This document shows, one piece after another, positions 7,005 through 7,592 of a stretch of DNA of 7,592 nt. Below the pieces are notes generated by a model. It was not told the DNA's origin. It saw only the letters and a list, made by a program, of their open reading frames with translations, and did no database searches. The stretch lies in assembly GCA_026125865.1 (NCBI GenBank), contig JAHCKI010000110.1, forward strand, positions 1 through 7,592, given 5' to 3'. Made by a program: the position numbers and the translations under genes. How positions within the stretch are numbered: the stretch's first letter is position 1; each line of letters starts with the position of its first letter. Source of the DNA: Rhodospirillales bacterium. GTDB taxonomy: Bacteria > Pseudomonadota > Alphaproteobacteria > Rhodospirillales > Defluviicoccaceae.

Positions 7005-7040
7005 ATGTCGATTGAAATAAAGGAAAATACTTTAGTCAAG
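7005..7040. other. 36-base convergent gap between the quinone oxidoreductase gene and rho
   Basis: The spacer is AT-rich. I find no stem followed by a T run for either direction; the best pairing is AAAG...CTTT, only 4 bp. Either the transcripts end by another route, such as Rho-dependent termination, or they overlap the opposite gene. This is a by-eye reading, so a weak terminator could be missed. Confidence 0.4.
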
Positions 7041-7592
7041 TTAGGCGTTCATCGCATCGAAGAAATCGCTGTTCGTCTTGGAGGACTTTAGCTTATCCAA
7101 CAAGAATTCCATGGCGTCGGTAACGCCCATGGGCATAAGGACGCGCCTGAGAACCCACATTTTCGATAGCGTTGCTTTATCGACCAGCAGTTCTTCCTTA
7201 CGTGTACCGGATTTCGTTATATCTATACTTGGCCATGTTCGTTTGTCGGCGAGCTTACGGTCAAGTATGATTTCACTGTTGCCGGTGCCTTTGAATTCCT
7301 CGAAGATCACCTCGTCCATGCGGGATCCAGTGTCGATGAGTGCCGTCGAAATGATCGTCAGGGATCCGCCTTCCTCAATGTTTCGTGCGGCACCGAAAAA
7401 GCGCTTTGGCCTTTGCAGAGCATTGGCATCGACACCACCAGTCAGCACCTTTCCCGATGACGGCACCACCGTGTTGTAGGCACGCGCCAATCGCGTGATG
7501 GAATCGAGCAGGATAACCACATCCCGTTTGTGTTCCACCAAACGTTTCGCCTTCTCGATGACCATTTCCGCCACCTGTACATGGCGTGCCGC
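7041..7592 (-). CDS. rho: transcription termination factor Rho, C-terminal 183 residues, cut by the right window edge
   Basis: Hexameric RNA-dependent ATPase/helicase that ends transcription at Rho-dependent sites. Only the last 183 codons are in the window; about 55% of a ~420-residue protein, including the RNA-binding cold-shock-like domain and the Walker A loop, lies to the right. The visible part begins AARHVQVAEMVIEKAKRLVEH. The frame is open to the right edge, so the GTG at 7574 in this frame is an internal valine, not a start. Walker B is DVVILLDSITRLARAYN. The Q-loop follows in VLTGGVDANALQRPKRFFGAARN, and the R-loop region is EFKGTGNSE. The ITKSGTRKEELL stretch includes the arginine-finger region of the family. 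It ends SKTNSDFFDAMNA then TAA. Nothing looks degraded. Identity to the Rho family is unmistakable. Confidence 0.98.
   Translation of the reverse strand, partial: AARHVQVAEMVIEKAKRLVEHKRDVVILLDSITRLARAYNTVVPSSGKVLTGGVDANALQRPKRFFGAARNIEEGGSLTIISTALIDTGSRMDEVIFEEFKGTGNSEIILDRKLADKRTWPSIDITKSGTRKEELLVDKATLSKMWVLRRVLMPMGVTDAMEFLLDKLKSSKTNSDFFDAMNA

Noticed and set aside
1..7592. Search for mobile elements, CRISPR arrays, tRNA or rRNA genes, and defence or toxin-antitoxin genes
   Set aside because: No transposase, integrase, spaced repeat array, RNA-gene-like sequence or defence-type gene was seen. All sizeable stretches are explained by seven protein genes and short spacers.

Overview
The window looks like chromosomal housekeeping DNA of an alphaproteobacterium. 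The evidence is the MnmE and MnmG pair with Rho close by, a small MKINIDVDMTPEEA-type protein of a family I associate with Alphaproteobacteria, and fairly GC-rich DNA. Genus cannot be read from this sequence. In many alphaproteobacteria mnmE-mnmG lead into rsmG-parA-parB near the replication origin, so the window may lie near oriC, but those genes are outside it.

Layout, left to right. (1) Bases 1-1496, minus strand: the N-terminal 498 codons of mnmG, cut by the left edge. (2) 1546-2877, minus: complete mnmE, 49 bases upstream of mnmG and probably in the same transcript. (3) 2988-3263, minus: a 91-residue conserved protein of unknown function (DUF6489-like) with a strong ribosome binding site. 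(4) 3264-3443: a divergent intergenic region with an inverted repeat TGCAAC-N6-GTTGCA. (5) 3444-7004, plus: three tightly packed genes, namely a YyaL/SPATA20-type thioredoxin-fold protein (DUF255), an Ogt-type methylated-DNA-cysteine methyltransferase, and a zinc-free quinone oxidoreductase of the MDR superfamily. (6) 7041-7592, minus: the C-terminal 183 residues of the transcription terminator Rho, converging on the quinone oxidoreductase gene and cut by the right edge.

MnmE and MnmG form one enzyme complex that modifies the wobble uridine of certain tRNAs. Rho ends transcripts. The three plus-strand genes have no obligatory partnership that I know of; alkylation repair and quinone/carbonyl reduction would fit a general stress or damage role, but that is inference. 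Their opposite orientation suggests they were inserted into, or rearranged within, a rho/mnmE/mnmG block that is more compact in some relatives.

I see no mobile element, CRISPR array, tRNA, rRNA or phage gene, and nothing that amounts to a new biological system. The points most worth a second look are the uncharacterised 91-residue protein, the inverted repeat in the divergent promoter region, and the inserted three-gene cluster.
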